Part shown: piece by piece, positions 32,872 through 42,478 of the stretch
Position numbering within the stretch: position 1 is the first letter of the stretch
Layout: each line of letters starts with the position of its first letter
Translations under genes and position numbers: made by a program
The notes under the pieces: generated by a model
Databases searched by the model: none
Seen by the model: the letters and a program-made list of their open reading frames with translations, nothing else
Told to the model about the DNA's origin: nothing
DNA from: a bacterium MS4
Lineage (GTDB): Bacteria > Bacillota > Clostridia > Oscillospirales > Acutalibacteraceae
Assembly: GCA_000752215.1 (NCBI GenBank)
Contig: CCFG01000010.1
Coordinates: 271,075-335,074 of the forward strand
DNA length: 64,000 bases
Direction: 5' to 3'

Positions 32872-35694
32872 ATGGAGAATACATCGAGTGATAAAGAAAT
32901 CATTTATAAACTTCCCGTAGATAAAGCTTATGAAGCACTGGAAACGACTTCACAGGGGTTGACACAGGCGCAGGCGCAGGAGAGACAGAAGGAGCAGGGC
33001 AAAAACCTGATCACTTCCAAAAAGAAAAAATCCGCCGTTCTTACATTTTTGGGCAACTTCACCCATCTGATGGCTATTTTGCTGTGGGTGGCGGGTGCGG
33101 TGGCCTTTTTTGCGGGTATGCCTCAGCTGGGCGTGGCCGTCTGGCTGGTCAATGTCATCAACGGCGTATTCAGCTTCTGGCAGGAAAGCCGTGCCGATAA
33201 GGCAACGGAGGCCCTGAAGAACATGCTGCCCTCGTATGTGCGGGTGATCCGGAATGGTGAAGAGCAGAAAATTCTGGCCGAGGATTTGGTTACCGGGGAT
33301 ATTATGCTTCTGGAAGAAGGGGATAAAATATCCGCGGACGCCCGTCTGGTCGAATGCAACGACCTGCAGGTGGACCAGTCCACGCTGACGGGAGAGTCAA
33401 ATCCGGTCCGTAAATTCAAGGACGCCGTATTGAAGGACGACCTGACGAGGGCTGAAACACCGAACCTCATCTTTGCGGGGACGAATGTTTCGGAGGGCAA
33501 CGGAAAAGCCGTTGTTATGGGGATCGGCATGGGAACCGAGTTCGGTAAAATTGCGGACCTGACTCAGAACATGGAAAAAGAGGAAAGCCCTCTTCAAAAA
33601 GAGCTGAACCGTCTGACAAAGCAAATTTCTATTATTGCAATTCTGTTTGGCATCCTGTTTTTTCTGGCGTCGTACTTTTTTGTAAACGAGCCCTTTGCCG
33701 CATCGTTTGTCTTTGCGCTGGGAATGATCGTCGCCTTTATTCCGGAAGGACTGCTTCCCACCGTTACCCTGTCTCTTGCCATGGCTGTACAGCGCATGTC
33801 CAGGAGGAACGCTTTGGTGAAGAAGCTTTCGTCGGTGGAAACGCTGGGCAGCACTTCCGTTATCTGTACGGATAAAACCGGCACACTTACACAAAATGAA
33901 ATGACGGTAAGCCATTTATGGCTGGCGGAAAAAGAATTTGACGTCACCGGCGTCGGCTATGAACCCAAAGGAGAGATCCTTGAGGGGGGGGGAAAGGTCA
34001 CTGCCAGCGAAAATCAGGACCTGAAACTGCTGGTGACGGGTGCGGCCTTATGCAGCAATGCCCGTTTGCTGCCGCCAAACGAAGAATCGGCCCGCTACAC
34101 GGTGCTGGGCGACCCGACGGAAGCCTGCCTGGGCGTGGTGGCTCAGAAGGCCGGTATTGACGTCCATAAACAGCTGGAACTGACACCGCGCTTGAGGGAG
34201 CTGCCCTTTGAATCGCGGCGTAAAAGAATGACGACGATCCATCAGCTGCAGAAAGCGATAGAGGGGACCGAGCGCATCGCCTATGTGAAAGGTGCGCCGA
34301 AAGAGGTCATGAAGCTGAGCGAATTTATCCGTGTGAACGGTCAGGTTCAGCCGATGACGGAAGAGATGCGCCAGAAGGTCATGGAGGCAAACGACGGATA
34401 CGCATACGAGGGTCTGCGCGTTCTGGCGGTTGCGTATCGTCTTCTGCATAAAGAGGACAACATCCCGAAAGCGATGAGCGCCTACACGCCCGAAACGATT
34501 GAGCAGAACCTGGTTTTTGTGGGACTGGTGGTCATGGCCGATCCTCCGCGTCCGGAGGTCGCCGCCGCCGTCGAGGAATGCCACCGTGCCGGTATCCGCA
34601 TCATTATGATTACCGGAGACTACGGTCTGACGGCCGAGAGCATCGCAAAACGCATCGGCATTGTGAAAAGCCCGAACCCGCGCGTTGTGTCGGGTCTGGA
34701 GCTGGAAGAGTTTTCGGATGACCAGTTAAGGGAATATCTGAAGGATGAAATCATCTTTGCCCGTGTGGCGCCGGAGCAGAAGCTCCGTGTTGTGTCCAAT
34801 CTGCAGGCAATGGGCGAAGTCGTCGCCGTAACGGGCGACGGCGTGAACGATTCTCCGGCGCTCAAGAAGGCCGATATCGGAGTAGCCATGGGCATTGCCG
34901 GTACGGATGTGGCCAAGGAAGCGGCGGATATGATTCTGACGGACGATAATTTTGCTTCGATTGTCCATGCTATTGAAGAAGGCCGCGCGGTTTACAGCAA
35001 TATTCGGAAGTTCCTGCTTTACATTTTGAACTCCAATATGCCGGAGGCGGTTCCTTCCGCCATGTTCCTGTTTTCCCGCGGAGCCATTCCGCTGCCTCTG
35101 ACGGTCATGCAGATCCTTACCATCGATTTGGGTACCGATATGCTGCCCGCACTGGGCCTGGGAACGGAAAAACCGGAGGAGGGCATCATGGACCAGCCCC
35201 CGCGCAATCAAAAGGAATCTTTATTAACAAAAAAGCTGGTTGTCAAGGCGTTTTTGTGGTATGGTTTATTAGGATCTATTGCTTCAGCGTTTTCTTACTT
35301 TTTTGTCAATCTGCAAAACGGGTGGCCTGCTGTGCCGCTTGCTGGCGGTGTGGATCCGGTCTATATCAAGGCGACTACCATGGCGCTTACCGGTATCGTC
35401 TTTTCCCAGATCGGTGCCGCGTTTAACTGCCGTACGGAAAAACAGTCTGTTTTCCATGTCGGCCTGTTCAGCAACAAACAGGTGAATTTCGGTATTGTTT
35501 TTGAAATCATTCTGATTATTGCTCTGGTTTACCTGCCGCCTCTGCAGTCCGTTTTCCACACGGCTCCGCTTGATTTGCGGGATTTTCTGATTCTATGTGC
35601 CTGGCCTCCGTTGATTTTGGTGATTGAAGAAGTAAGAAAAGCGTTTTTGAGAAAGAAAATGGCCAAGCGTTATGAAAAAAGGACAGAGAGGTGA
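32872..35694 (+). CDS. Cation-transporting P-type ATPase (P2 type)
   Basis: About 940 residues. The N-terminal cation-ATPase domain is followed by membrane pairs, the TGES loop at ~173, IPEGLLPTVTLSLAMAVQR, the phosphorylated Asp at ~334 (CTDKTGTLTQNEM), the nucleotide-binding domain, GDGVNDSPALK at ~655 and six C-terminal helices. It belongs with SERCA/Na,K-ATPase-like pumps; the ion is not certain. I place the start at ATG 32872; TTG 32863, 12 bases after AGAAGG, is possible. The two following genes encode TrkA-like nucleotide-gating proteins, which suggests K+ or Na+ homeostasis. Confidence 0.93.
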   Translation: MENTSSDKEIIYKLPVDKAYEALETTSQGLTQAQAQERQKEQGKNLITSKKKKSAVLTFLGNFTHLMAILLWVAGAVAFFAGMPQLGVAVWLVNVINGVFSFWQESRADKATEALKNMLPSYVRVIRNGEEQKILAEDLVTGDIMLLEEGDKISADARLVECNDLQVDQSTLTGESNPVRKFKDAVLKDDLTRAETPNLIFAGTNVSEGNGKAVVMGIGMGTEFGKIADLTQNMEKEESPLQKELNRLTKQISIIAILFGILFFLASYFFVNEPFAASFVFALGMIVAFIPEGLLPTVTLSLAMAVQRMSRRNALVKKLSSVETLGSTSVICTDKTGTLTQNEMTVSHLWLAEKEFDVTGVGYEPKGEILEGGGKVTASENQDLKLLVTGAALCSNARLLPPNEESARYTVLGDPTEACLGVVAQKAGIDVHKQLELTPRLRELPFESRRKRMTTIHQLQKAIEGTERIAYVKGAPKEVMKLSEFIRVNGQVQPMTEEMRQKVMEANDGYAYEGLRVLAVAYRLLHKEDNIPKAMSAYTPETIEQNLVFVGLVVMADPPRPEVAAAVEECHRAGIRIIMITGDYGLTAESIAKRIGIVKSPNPRVVSGLELEEFSDDQLREYLKDEIIFARVAPEQKLRVVSNLQAMGEVVAVTGDGVNDSPALKKADIGVAMGIAGTDVAKEAADMILTDDNFASIVHAIEEGRAVYSNIRKFLLYILNSNMPEAVPSAMFLFSRGAIPLPLTVMQILTIDLGTDMLPALGLGTEKPEEGIMDQPPRNQKESLLTKKLVVKAFLWYGLLGSIASAFSYFFVNLQNGWPAVPLAGGVDPVYIKATTMALTGIVFSQIGAAFNCRTEKQSVFHVGLFSNKQVNFGIVFEIILIIALVYLPPLQSVFHTAPLDLRDFLILCAWPPLILVIEEVRKAFLRKKMAKRYEKRTER

Positions 35695-35699
35695 ACGGC

Positions 35700-36350
35700 A
35701 TGAAAGTGATCGTAGTAGGTTTAGGAAGAATGGGGACGGGACTGGCCCTCAATCTGATAAGAAAAGGACACCAGGTAACGGCGATTGATTCCAATCCGGA
35801 AGCTTTTCAGAGTCTTGGAAAAGGTTTCAGCGGAAACAAAGTGATCGGTATCGGTTTTGACCGGGACGTACTGAACAAAGCCAGAATAGATCAGGTAGAT
35901 GCTGTGGTATCCTGCACGGCGAGCGATGAAGCGAACGTTGTGATCGCGCGAATCGCCAAAAATATTTACCGCGTTCCCCGTGTGGTTGCGCGTCTTTATG
36001 ATTCGACCAAGGCCGATCTTTACCGCCGGATCGGAATCCAGACCATTTCCACAACGGCGTGGGGCATTGAAAGGGCGACCGAGCTTTTGACATACCACCA
36101 GATGGACAGTGTGTTTGAAATGGGGAACGGAAATGTGAATGTGGTGCGCATTGAGGTTCCGCCCCTGCTGGTCGGCCATACGGTAAAGGAGATAACGGCG
36201 ATCGGAGAAATCCATGTAACCGGTGTCAGCCGATACAACAAGACATTTATTCCAACGACCGGTACCACTTTGGAAGCGGAAGACATTCTTTATATTACGG
36301 TGGCTGCCTCCGCTGCCCACAAGTTGAAATCGATGCTGGGATTGGCATAA
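35700..36350 (+). CDS. TrkA-like K+ transport regulatory protein (RCK-N + RCK-C), first copy
   Basis: The 216-residue protein has an N-terminal Rossmann domain (VVGLGRMGTGLALNL, acidic residue at the end of strand 2 in AIDSN) that binds NAD(H) or ATP/ADP, and a C-terminal RCK-C domain from ~135 (VVRIEVPPLLVGHTVKEI). Such proteins form rings that gate TrkH/KtrB channels. No channel gene is adjacent. The ATG at 35700 follows GAGAGGTGA and lies 5 bases after the ATPase stop, so the genes are one operon. Confidence 0.92.
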   Translation: MKVIVVGLGRMGTGLALNLIRKGHQVTAIDSNPEAFQSLGKGFSGNKVIGIGFDRDVLNKARIDQVDAVVSCTASDEANVVIARIAKNIYRVPRVVARLYDSTKADLYRRIGIQTISTTAWGIERATELLTYHQMDSVFEMGNGNVNVVRIEVPPLLVGHTVKEITAIGEIHVTGVSRYNKTFIPTTGTTLEAEDILYITVAASAAHKLKSMLGLA

Positions 36351-36365
36351 AAAGGGGGAATTGAA

Positions 36366-37025
36366 ATGAAAGTCATTATTATAGGCGGAGGACAGGTCGG
36401 TTCCTATCTTGCCACCCTGCTGCTTTCCAACGGTCACGAAATACGGGTGATTGAGCACCGCGAAAGTGTTTTTCATAAGCTGGAGAAAGAGCTGCCTCAC
36501 GAAGCCCTGGTGTTCGGCAACGGCTCGGATCCGGAAGTGCTGGAAAGCGTGGGCATCGCTTCTGCAAACGTAGTCGCTGCCGTTACCGGTGCGGATGAAA
36601 TCAATCTGGTTGTTTCCACCCTTGCTAAAATGGAATTCGGTGTGCCGAGAGTGGTAGCCAGAGTCAATAATCCTAAAAACGCGTGGCTATTCAATAGCGG
36701 CATGGGCGTGGATATCGGTGTGAATCAGGCGGAGCTGATGGCGCACTTCGTAGTGGAAGAAATGAACATGAAGGATATGTTCACGCTCCTGAAGCTCAAC
36801 CGCGGAGATTATTCGATTGTCCAGATAAAGGTTCAGCCGAATTCCAAGGCCGCCAATCAGCTTCTGAAAGATTTGTCCATCCCGAAGAAAACAGTGCTGA
36901 TTGCGATTACGCGCGACAATTCCACACTGATTCCCAAGGGAGATACCCAAATTCTTGAGGATGACGATATACTGGCACTGACCGACGACGCAAGCCGCGC
37001 AGAGCTGAAGGAAATCTTCAGCTGA
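36366..37025 (+). CDS. TrkA-like K+ transport regulatory protein, second copy
   Basis: The 219-residue protein has the same RCK-N (IIIGGGQVGSYLATLL) and RCK-C architecture as its neighbour but is clearly diverged, so a heteromeric ring is possible. It lies 15 bases after the first copy. A strong terminator follows, so the operon is ATPase plus two TrkA proteins. Confidence 0.93.
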   Translation: MKVIIIGGGQVGSYLATLLLSNGHEIRVIEHRESVFHKLEKELPHEALVFGNGSDPEVLESVGIASANVVAAVTGADEINLVVSTLAKMEFGVPRVVARVNNPKNAWLFNSGMGVDIGVNQAELMAHFVVEEMNMKDMFTLLKLNRGDYSIVQIKVQPNSKAANQLLKDLSIPKKTVLIAITRDNSTLIPKGDTQILEDDDILALTDDASRAELKEIFS

Positions 37026-37026
37026 G

Positions 37027-37074
37027 AAAGTAAAATAAAAGGACCTGCACACGCAGGTCCTTTTATTTTACTTT
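37027..37074 (+). terminator. Strong bidirectional terminator
   Basis: Perfect 22-base arms (ending GGACCTGC, loop ACAC) with A-run and T-run inside the stem. It closes the ATPase/TrkA operon. Confidence 0.92.
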
Positions 37075-37242
37075 AAAACCGGGGCAGAGAGATAAGGTAT
37101 CGTGCCGATCTGCCAGAGAAACGGCGGCAGTTGAGGAAGGTTGATTTTTACCATTTTCTTCTTTATAATACAAGTAGAAGCAATAAAGAGATAAGTCTGC
37201 CTTTGGGTAAAAAGGAATTGATTTTGAAAGAGAGTGAATCCT

Positions 37243-38058
37243 ATGTCTGTCAAACTCATGGCACTGGATGTGGACGGTACCCTGACCGATGAAGAGGGGA
37301 AAATCAGTCCGGAAAACGCCAACGCCGTAAGAGCGGCGGCGGCCGGGGGAGTTCAGGTCGTTCTGGCCACGGGTCGGCCGCTGCAGGGAGTGGAGGCCAT
37401 CTGTTCGGAACTGGGCATCACAGGCCCGCTGATTCTGGTAAACGGCTCTCTGATTGTGTCGGGTGGCGAGGTGTGGGCGGAAACCTGCCTGTCCGCCAAA
37501 GATCTGCAGACGGTCTATCGTCAGGGCGCGGCGGTCGGAAATATCTCTGTAATGGCCTTTCAGCCGGATATCATCCGGCTGTGGATTCCGGAGAATATGG
37601 ATAATCAGTGGATTTCCGATGTGATGGACTCTTTTCAGCTGTTTAAGAGGGCCGAGGTGCCCACTTTTCAGGATTTGCCGCTGGAGCAGGTAAACAAAGT
37701 AATGCTCGTAGGCAGCGAGCAGTCTATCAGCAGAGTGTTCCAAACCTGGCCCGAAGAAATTTCCCATCTGGCTACGGGCCGTTCCTATCCCTATGTGGGA
37801 GAGATCAACCCTCCCGAAGCGAACAAAGGCGCCGCACTCTCTTATGTCTGTGAAAGACTGGGACTCCGGCCGGAGGAGGTCCTGGCCATGGGCGACGGAG
37901 AAACCGACCTGCCAATGCTGAAATTTGCCGGTACCTCCGTGTTTATTCCCCGCGGGTGCGAGGTCCCGGAAATGCCCGGCCGCTTTGCGGTTGTTCCAAA
38001 GGAAGAGTGTGACCGCGGTGTTGCGTGGGGTGCCGGCCGATATTTATCCATGCCATAA
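37243..38058 (+). CDS. HAD-superfamily hydrolase, Cof type
   Basis: The 271-residue protein has motif I LDVDGTLTD at the N terminus, a C2 cap, and GDGETDLPMLKFAG near residue 213. It is a Cof/YidA-type phosphatase for small phosphorylated metabolites such as sugar phosphates or flavin precursors; the substrate is not predictable. ATG 37243 is preferred over GTG 37234. It is monocistronic. Confidence 0.92.
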   Translation: MSVKLMALDVDGTLTDEEGKISPENANAVRAAAAGGVQVVLATGRPLQGVEAICSELGITGPLILVNGSLIVSGGEVWAETCLSAKDLQTVYRQGAAVGNISVMAFQPDIIRLWIPENMDNQWISDVMDSFQLFKRAEVPTFQDLPLEQVNKVMLVGSEQSISRVFQTWPEEISHLATGRSYPYVGEINPPEANKGAALSYVCERLGLRPEEVLAMGDGETDLPMLKFAGTSVFIPRGCEVPEMPGRFAVVPKEECDRGVAWGAGRYLSMP

Positions 38059-38062
38059 AAAA

Positions 38063-38192
38063 GGGGCTGTTGCAAATTGCAGAAAGCAACGGCTTCCATA
38101 ACAAAAAAATGCGCCTTAAAACGGGTTTTTGAAGTCCGTTGAAGGGGCATTTTTTGTGCGTTATTTTGTTGAGGGGCTATTTTGCAACAGCT
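38063..38192. mobile_element. MITE-like element with inverted repeats
   Basis: GCTGTTGCAAA at 38066-38076 is repeated in reverse complement at 38181-38191, giving a ~130-bp element. Inside, AAAAAATGCGCCTT pairs with AAGGGGCATTTTTT, which can also terminate transcription after the HAD gene. The GGGGCTGTTGCAAA end resembles insertion-sequence termini, so it may be a mobile-element remnant used as a terminator. Confidence 0.55.
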
Positions 38193-38214
38193 TATTTTCC
38201 AGATATTTGCCTTA

Positions 38215-39555
38215 TCATTTGAGCGCCTGTCCGACCGATTTAATCAAGGTGCCCGTCTTGTCGAACCCCAAATCCCACACGCCGACGCCCAGCAGCTTTT
38301 TTGAATTGGAATACTGCACTTTTTTCTGAATGGAAGCAGCGTCGTCGTAGCTGATAAAAGTGCTGCCGTCAAACAGCCAGGGTACCTGCGCAGAAGAATC
38401 GCGGTATCTCCTGAATGATGATTTACTCAGATATTTTGATTGAACGGTATCGTAGCCGATGGGAGCCGCGGAAGAGAAGCTCTGATGCAGCCCGTTGTTT
38501 GCGCCGACGGTTCCCTGATAAAGATAGCCGTAGAACGGTACGCCCAGAATCAGCTTGCCGGAAGGGAAGCCGTTGTTCAGCCAGCTGCGCACAGCCGCGT
38601 CCACGCTGGACTTTGCCTGCGGGGACTGCCCCGCCGTGGGATAGAGGGGGGCGTTGAAGTCCGTATACGGCTCCCAGGAGCCGTGCAGGTCGTAGGTCAT
38701 GATCATTCCGTAATCCACATACTGCGCAACGGCGGAAAGGCCGATCCGGCTCGCGTAGCTGCTGTCCGAACCACCGGCGAAGGAGAGGATATAGTGCTTT
38801 TGGTCCTTGGCTCCCTGTGCATCCAGCCTGCCGCGCAGCGCCTTCATCAAAAGGCGGAAATTGGTTCGGTCCGCGGAACGAGTAACGTTGGAGGCAAGTC
38901 CGCCCCCGGTGGGATATTCCCAGTCGATGTCGATGCCGTCGAAGCCGTTGGCCTTCATAAAGCGGACCGCGCTGTCCGCGAAAGCAGTTCGGGAGGCTTC
39001 CGTGAGCGCGGCGTCGGAAAACCGGCCGGAGTCGCTCCAGCCGCCGATGGAAATGACGGTTCTGAGCTTGGGATATGTACGTTTCAAATTCTTAAGCTTC
39101 TTAAAATTCGAGTAGTCTATTGAGGAATCGCTTACGGTTACCTTCAAGTCCGTTCCGATTTTCGCGAACGCGTAATTCAGAACATCCAGACTGGAAGCGC
39201 TGATCTTATCGGGAGAAAATCCGGAATGTGCCGACCAGCCGCCGTAGTATCCGACCAGCATTTTTGCGGGATGCTGGAATGCCGGTGAAGAGGACGGGAC
39301 CGATTTCTTCGATGGGGAAGAGGAGCCCGCTTTCGATGCGCCGCCGGACGAGCCTGCCGAAGCCGTGCTCCCGGCCGCCGAAGACCTGGGCTGCGGCGAT
39401 GAGCTGTCCGTGCGGTCGGCTGCAGAGCCGGGGGAAGAAGGAACACTGCCGGTTCCCATACCCGGGTTGGTGCCGCCCGCTCCGATCACAGCGCCCAAAA
39501 GAACCAAAACGATTGCCGCGCATAAGAACTTGTGAAGGAAGAAACTCTTTTTCAT
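38215..39555 (-). CDS. Secreted glycoside hydrolase family 18 (chitinase-like)
   Basis: The 446-residue protein has a signal peptide (MKKS...hydrophobic to ~27), a long Ser/Pro/Gly-rich linker (~30-95) and a GH18 barrel with GYYGGWS, SIGGWSDSG and the catalytic DxxDxDxE (D206, D209, D211, E213; FDGIDIDWEYP). Substrate-assisted cleavage of chitin or other N-acetylglucosaminides is expected outside the cell. No chitin-binding domain is seen. Spore-cortex or wall remodelling is an alternative role for stand-alone GH18 proteins in spore formers. Confidence 0.93.
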   Translation of the reverse strand: MKKSFFLHKFLCAAIVLVLLGAVIGAGGTNPGMGTGSVPSSPGSAADRTDSSSPQPRSSAAGSTASAGSSGGASKAGSSSPSKKSVPSSSPAFQHPAKMLVGYYGGWSAHSGFSPDKISASSLDVLNYAFAKIGTDLKVTVSDSSIDYSNFKKLKNLKRTYPKLRTVISIGGWSDSGRFSDAALTEASRTAFADSAVRFMKANGFDGIDIDWEYPTGGGLASNVTRSADRTNFRLLMKALRGRLDAQGAKDQKHYILSFAGGSDSSYASRIGLSAVAQYVDYGMIMTYDLHGSWEPYTDFNAPLYPTAGQSPQAKSSVDAAVRSWLNNGFPSGKLILGVPFYGYLYQGTVGANNGLHQSFSSAAPIGYDTVQSKYLSKSSFRRYRDSSAQVPWLFDGSTFISYDDAASIQKKVQYSNSKKLLGVGVWDLGFDKTGTLIKSVGQALK

Positions 39556-39820
39556 AAATTCTCCATGTTTCGATCATTTTATCCTTATACTAACATTGTG
39601 CGGCAGAAATCTCAAACCTCAATAGATGGCAAAATAAGCGTAAAATTTATCCTGAGCAACCGGGATAGCTGTTGAAACCAGGCAGATTTTATAGTATTCT
39701 ATGTATACGGATGTTATGAATTATGGGATTTTCATAATAAAAGTCAGAAAGGAAGCCTTTGGGAATTTGACAGTCAGAAGCACTAACCCTATGATAATAA
39801 GACAGTGGAGGAAGAAACGT

Positions 39821-40798
39821 ATGAAAAAACTGAACTTTGCCATTTTGTGTGCCGGGAATATCGCCGGGAAAATGGCAAAAACGGTCTCACAGATGAACGA
39901 AGTAACCCCGTATGCGGTTGCGGCACGGGAGCTGTCCAGGGCACAAGGCATGGCCGATCAATACGGTTTTCAGAAAGCCTACGGTTCCTACGAGGAGCTT
40001 GTGAGCGATCCGGAGGTCGACCTCGTTTATATTGCCTCTCCGCATTCCCATCATTATGAGCACGCCAGGCTCTGTCTGGAGCACGGCAAGCATGTCCTGT
40101 GCGAAAAGCCGCTCACCGTCAATCAGAAGCAGGCCGAGGACCTGTTCAGCCTTGCGGAAAGCAAAGGGCTGTTTCTGTCGGAGGCCATGTGGACGCGCTT
40201 CATGCCTTTTGCGGACAAGCTGCGCGAAATCCTGGACAGCGGTGTCATCGGCGAACCTCTCACGATGACGGTTTCCTTCGGGCAGGATTTAAGGCATATT
40301 GAGCGCGTTGTCAATCCGGCGCTGGCCGGGGGCGTTTTGCTCGACATGGGGATTTATCCCCTGACCTTTGCCTCCATGTTTTTCGGCAGCGAGCTTTCGC
40401 AGGTCCAGTCCGCCTGCGTCAAAACGGCCAGCGGGGTGGATTCTCAGGACAGCGTGACGCTTGTCTTTCAAAACGGACGCATGGCGGTCCTGAATTTTAC
40501 CTTCCTCTGCCCCTACGAAAACAGGGCGGTCATTTACGGTGACAAGGGGCATATCGTGCTGGACAAGTTTTATATGGCACAGGCTGTTCAGATATACGGC
40601 AAAGGAGAGAAAGAACCCAAGACGGTCAGCCTGCCCCATGATTTTACGGGCTATGAATACGAGGTGCGCGCCGCGGTCAAAGCGATCGGCAGCGGAAAGC
40701 CGGCCTGTGACGAGATGCCGCACGGGGAAACGCTCCGCCTTCTGGGATTGATGGACCAGCTTCGCGCGGAGTGGGGCATCCATTATCCGTTTGAATAA
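39821..40798 (+). CDS. Gfo/Idh/MocA-family oxidoreductase
   Basis: The 325-residue protein has an N-terminal NAD(P) domain (FAILCAGNIAGKMAKTV, YIASPHSHHYEHARLCLEHGKHVLCEKPL) with the EKP lysine, and a C-terminal alpha/beta domain with GGVLLDMGIYPL. The family oxidises or reduces sugars and inositols, but the substrate is unknown. The start is ATG 39821 after GGAGGAAG; a longer frame to 39701 lacks a site. It is monocistronic. Confidence 0.92.
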   Translation: MKKLNFAILCAGNIAGKMAKTVSQMNEVTPYAVAARELSRAQGMADQYGFQKAYGSYEELVSDPEVDLVYIASPHSHHYEHARLCLEHGKHVLCEKPLTVNQKQAEDLFSLAESKGLFLSEAMWTRFMPFADKLREILDSGVIGEPLTMTVSFGQDLRHIERVVNPALAGGVLLDMGIYPLTFASMFFGSELSQVQSACVKTASGVDSQDSVTLVFQNGRMAVLNFTFLCPYENRAVIYGDKGHIVLDKFYMAQAVQIYGKGEKEPKTVSLPHDFTGYEYEVRAAVKAIGSGKPACDEMPHGETLRLLGLMDQLRAEWGIHYPFE

Positions 40799-40909
40799 AC
40801 CAATCACCGTACCGTTTGATAATTTCTTCCATATGATTTATACTAATAAGGAGATAAAAAAGAGGTTTGAATCCCTACTGACATATAAAAGAAAAGAGAG
40901 GTAATTTTA

Positions 40910-41704
40910 ATGCCGCAGGACAACCGTTTTGCAGTACTGATTGATGCGGACAATGTATCGGAGAAATATATCAAATACATTTTGGATGAGGTCTCCAATG
41001 ATGGCGTTGCGACCTACAAAAGGATTTACGGCGATTGGACGAAGCCCGCGCTCGGCTCGTGGAAAAACGTGCTGCTGGAGTTTTCGATTACTCCCATTCA
41101 GCAGTACGGCTATACCACCGGGAAAAACGCGACGGATTCCGCGATGATAATTGACGCGATGGACATCCTGTACTCCGGAAATGTGGAAGGATTCTGCATC
41201 GTCTCCAGCGACAGCGACTTTACGCGCCTTGCGGTGCGGCTGCGCGAATCCGGTATGAACGTAGTCGGAATGGGGGAAAAGAAAACGCCCCCACCGTTTA
41301 TATCCGCCTGCAATAAGTTCCGCTATCTGGAGGTTCTGGCGCGTGAAACGGCAGCGTCCAACGATCAGCCCGAGGAAGGGGAAGCTACGGAAACGGTTGC
41401 GCCGGAAATGACGCCCCTGGAAACGATTAAAAGCGCCGTCCGGACGATCGTCCAGGAAATATCCGACGACGACGGAAGGGCCTTCGTCGGTGAAATCGGG
41501 AACATGCTGGTTCGCCGCTATCCCGATTTTGACGTCAGAAATTACGGCTTTAAAAAGCTGACCCCGCTGCTCCAGTCGCTGAAAATTTTCGATATCTTCT
41601 CGGAACGGAACAGCGACGGCTACAACAGGCTGGTTTATATCAAAGAAAAAAGCGCTCCTGTACAGCAGCAGAAAACAAACGCAAAAAAACTGCATACCAA
41701 ATAA
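40910..41704 (+). CDS. NYN-domain protein with C-terminal OST-HTH/LOTUS domain
   Basis: The 264-residue protein has an N-terminal NYN (PIN-like) domain with LIDADN (D12, D14), DSAMIIDAMD and CIVSSDSDF acidic residues that form a metal-dependent nuclease site. A winged-helix OST-HTH domain (~178-250) probably binds RNA. An acidic linker separates the two. A role in RNA decay or RNA quality control is likely; the target is unknown. The ATG follows AGAGAGG. Confidence 0.87.
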   Translation: MPQDNRFAVLIDADNVSEKYIKYILDEVSNDGVATYKRIYGDWTKPALGSWKNVLLEFSITPIQQYGYTTGKNATDSAMIIDAMDILYSGNVEGFCIVSSDSDFTRLAVRLRESGMNVVGMGEKKTPPPFISACNKFRYLEVLARETAASNDQPEEGEATETVAPEMTPLETIKSAVRTIVQEISDDDGRAFVGEIGNMLVRRYPDFDVRNYGFKKLTPLLQSLKIFDIFSERNSDGYNRLVYIKEKSAPVQQQKTNAKKLHTK

Positions 41705-41739
41705 AAACAGGGTCCATGACATTGTCATGGACCCTGTTT
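41705..41739. terminator. Bidirectional terminator between convergent genes
   Basis: AAACAGGGTCCATGAC pairs perfectly with GTCATGGACCCTGTTT (loop ATT). It separates the NYN gene from the oppositely oriented livF. Confidence 0.9.
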
Positions 41740-41755
41740 GCTCTTTGCTGTCAGC

Positions 41756-42478
41756 TTATTGCGCCGGAAGCTCGTGTTTCTTGTTACCCAGATAGGCGGC
41801 TTTGACTTCGGCGTTTTCCAGAAGCTCCCGTCCCTTGCCGGAAAGCTTGATGCGCCCCGTTTCAAGCACGTGCCCCTGGTCCGCCACCCGGAGCGCCAGA
41901 TTGGCGTTCTGTTCAATCAGAAGAATGGTAACGCCCAGCTTGTTGATCTCCTTGATGATTTCAAAAATGCCCTTGACTACCAGCGGGGCAAGACCGAGCG
42001 AGGGCTCATCCATCATAATCAGCTCCGGCTTGCTCATGAGCGCGCGGCCCACGGCCAGCATCTGCTGTTCTCCGCCGGAAAGGGTTCCGGCAAGCTGCCA
42101 GGAGCGCTCCTTCAGGCGGGGGAAAAGTTCGTAAACCCATTTGATATCTTCTGAGTAATCGTCTTTTCTCATGTATGCGCCGATTTTCAGGTTTTCAAGA
42201 ACCGTCAGGTTCGGGAAAATACGGCGACCTTCCGGAACCAGCGTGATTCTATGCCGTACGATTTCCTCCGAAGGCTTTCCGGTAATGTCTTCGTCATTAT
42301 AAATGATCCTGCCGCTCTGCGGCTTGACCAGACCGACTACGGTGCGCAGGGTCGTGCTTTTGCCCGCGCCGTTTGCGCCGATCAGCGTAACGATGCTTTT
42401 GTCCGGCACTTCAAAGGAAATGCCTTTGACCGCCTCAATACCGCCGTAGGAAACATATAAATTCTCAATTTTCAGCAT
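41756..42478 (-). CDS. livF: Branched-chain amino-acid ABC transporter ATPase LivF
   Basis: The 240-residue ATPase has Walker A GANGAGKST, signature LSGGEQQM and Walker B LIMMDEPSLGLAP, and ends KAAYLGNKKHELPAQ. It is the last gene of the livKHMGF operon on the minus strand and overlaps livG by 14 bases. With LivG it powers import through LivH and LivM. Confidence 0.95.
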   Translation of the reverse strand: MLKIENLYVSYGGIEAVKGISFEVPDKSIVTLIGANGAGKSTTLRTVVGLVKPQSGRIIYNDEDITGKPSEEIVRHRITLVPEGRRIFPNLTVLENLKIGAYMRKDDYSEDIKWVYELFPRLKERSWQLAGTLSGGEQQMLAVGRALMSKPELIMMDEPSLGLAPLVVKGIFEIIKEINKLGVTILLIEQNANLALRVADQGHVLETGRIKLSGKGRELLENAEVKAAYLGNKKHELPAQ

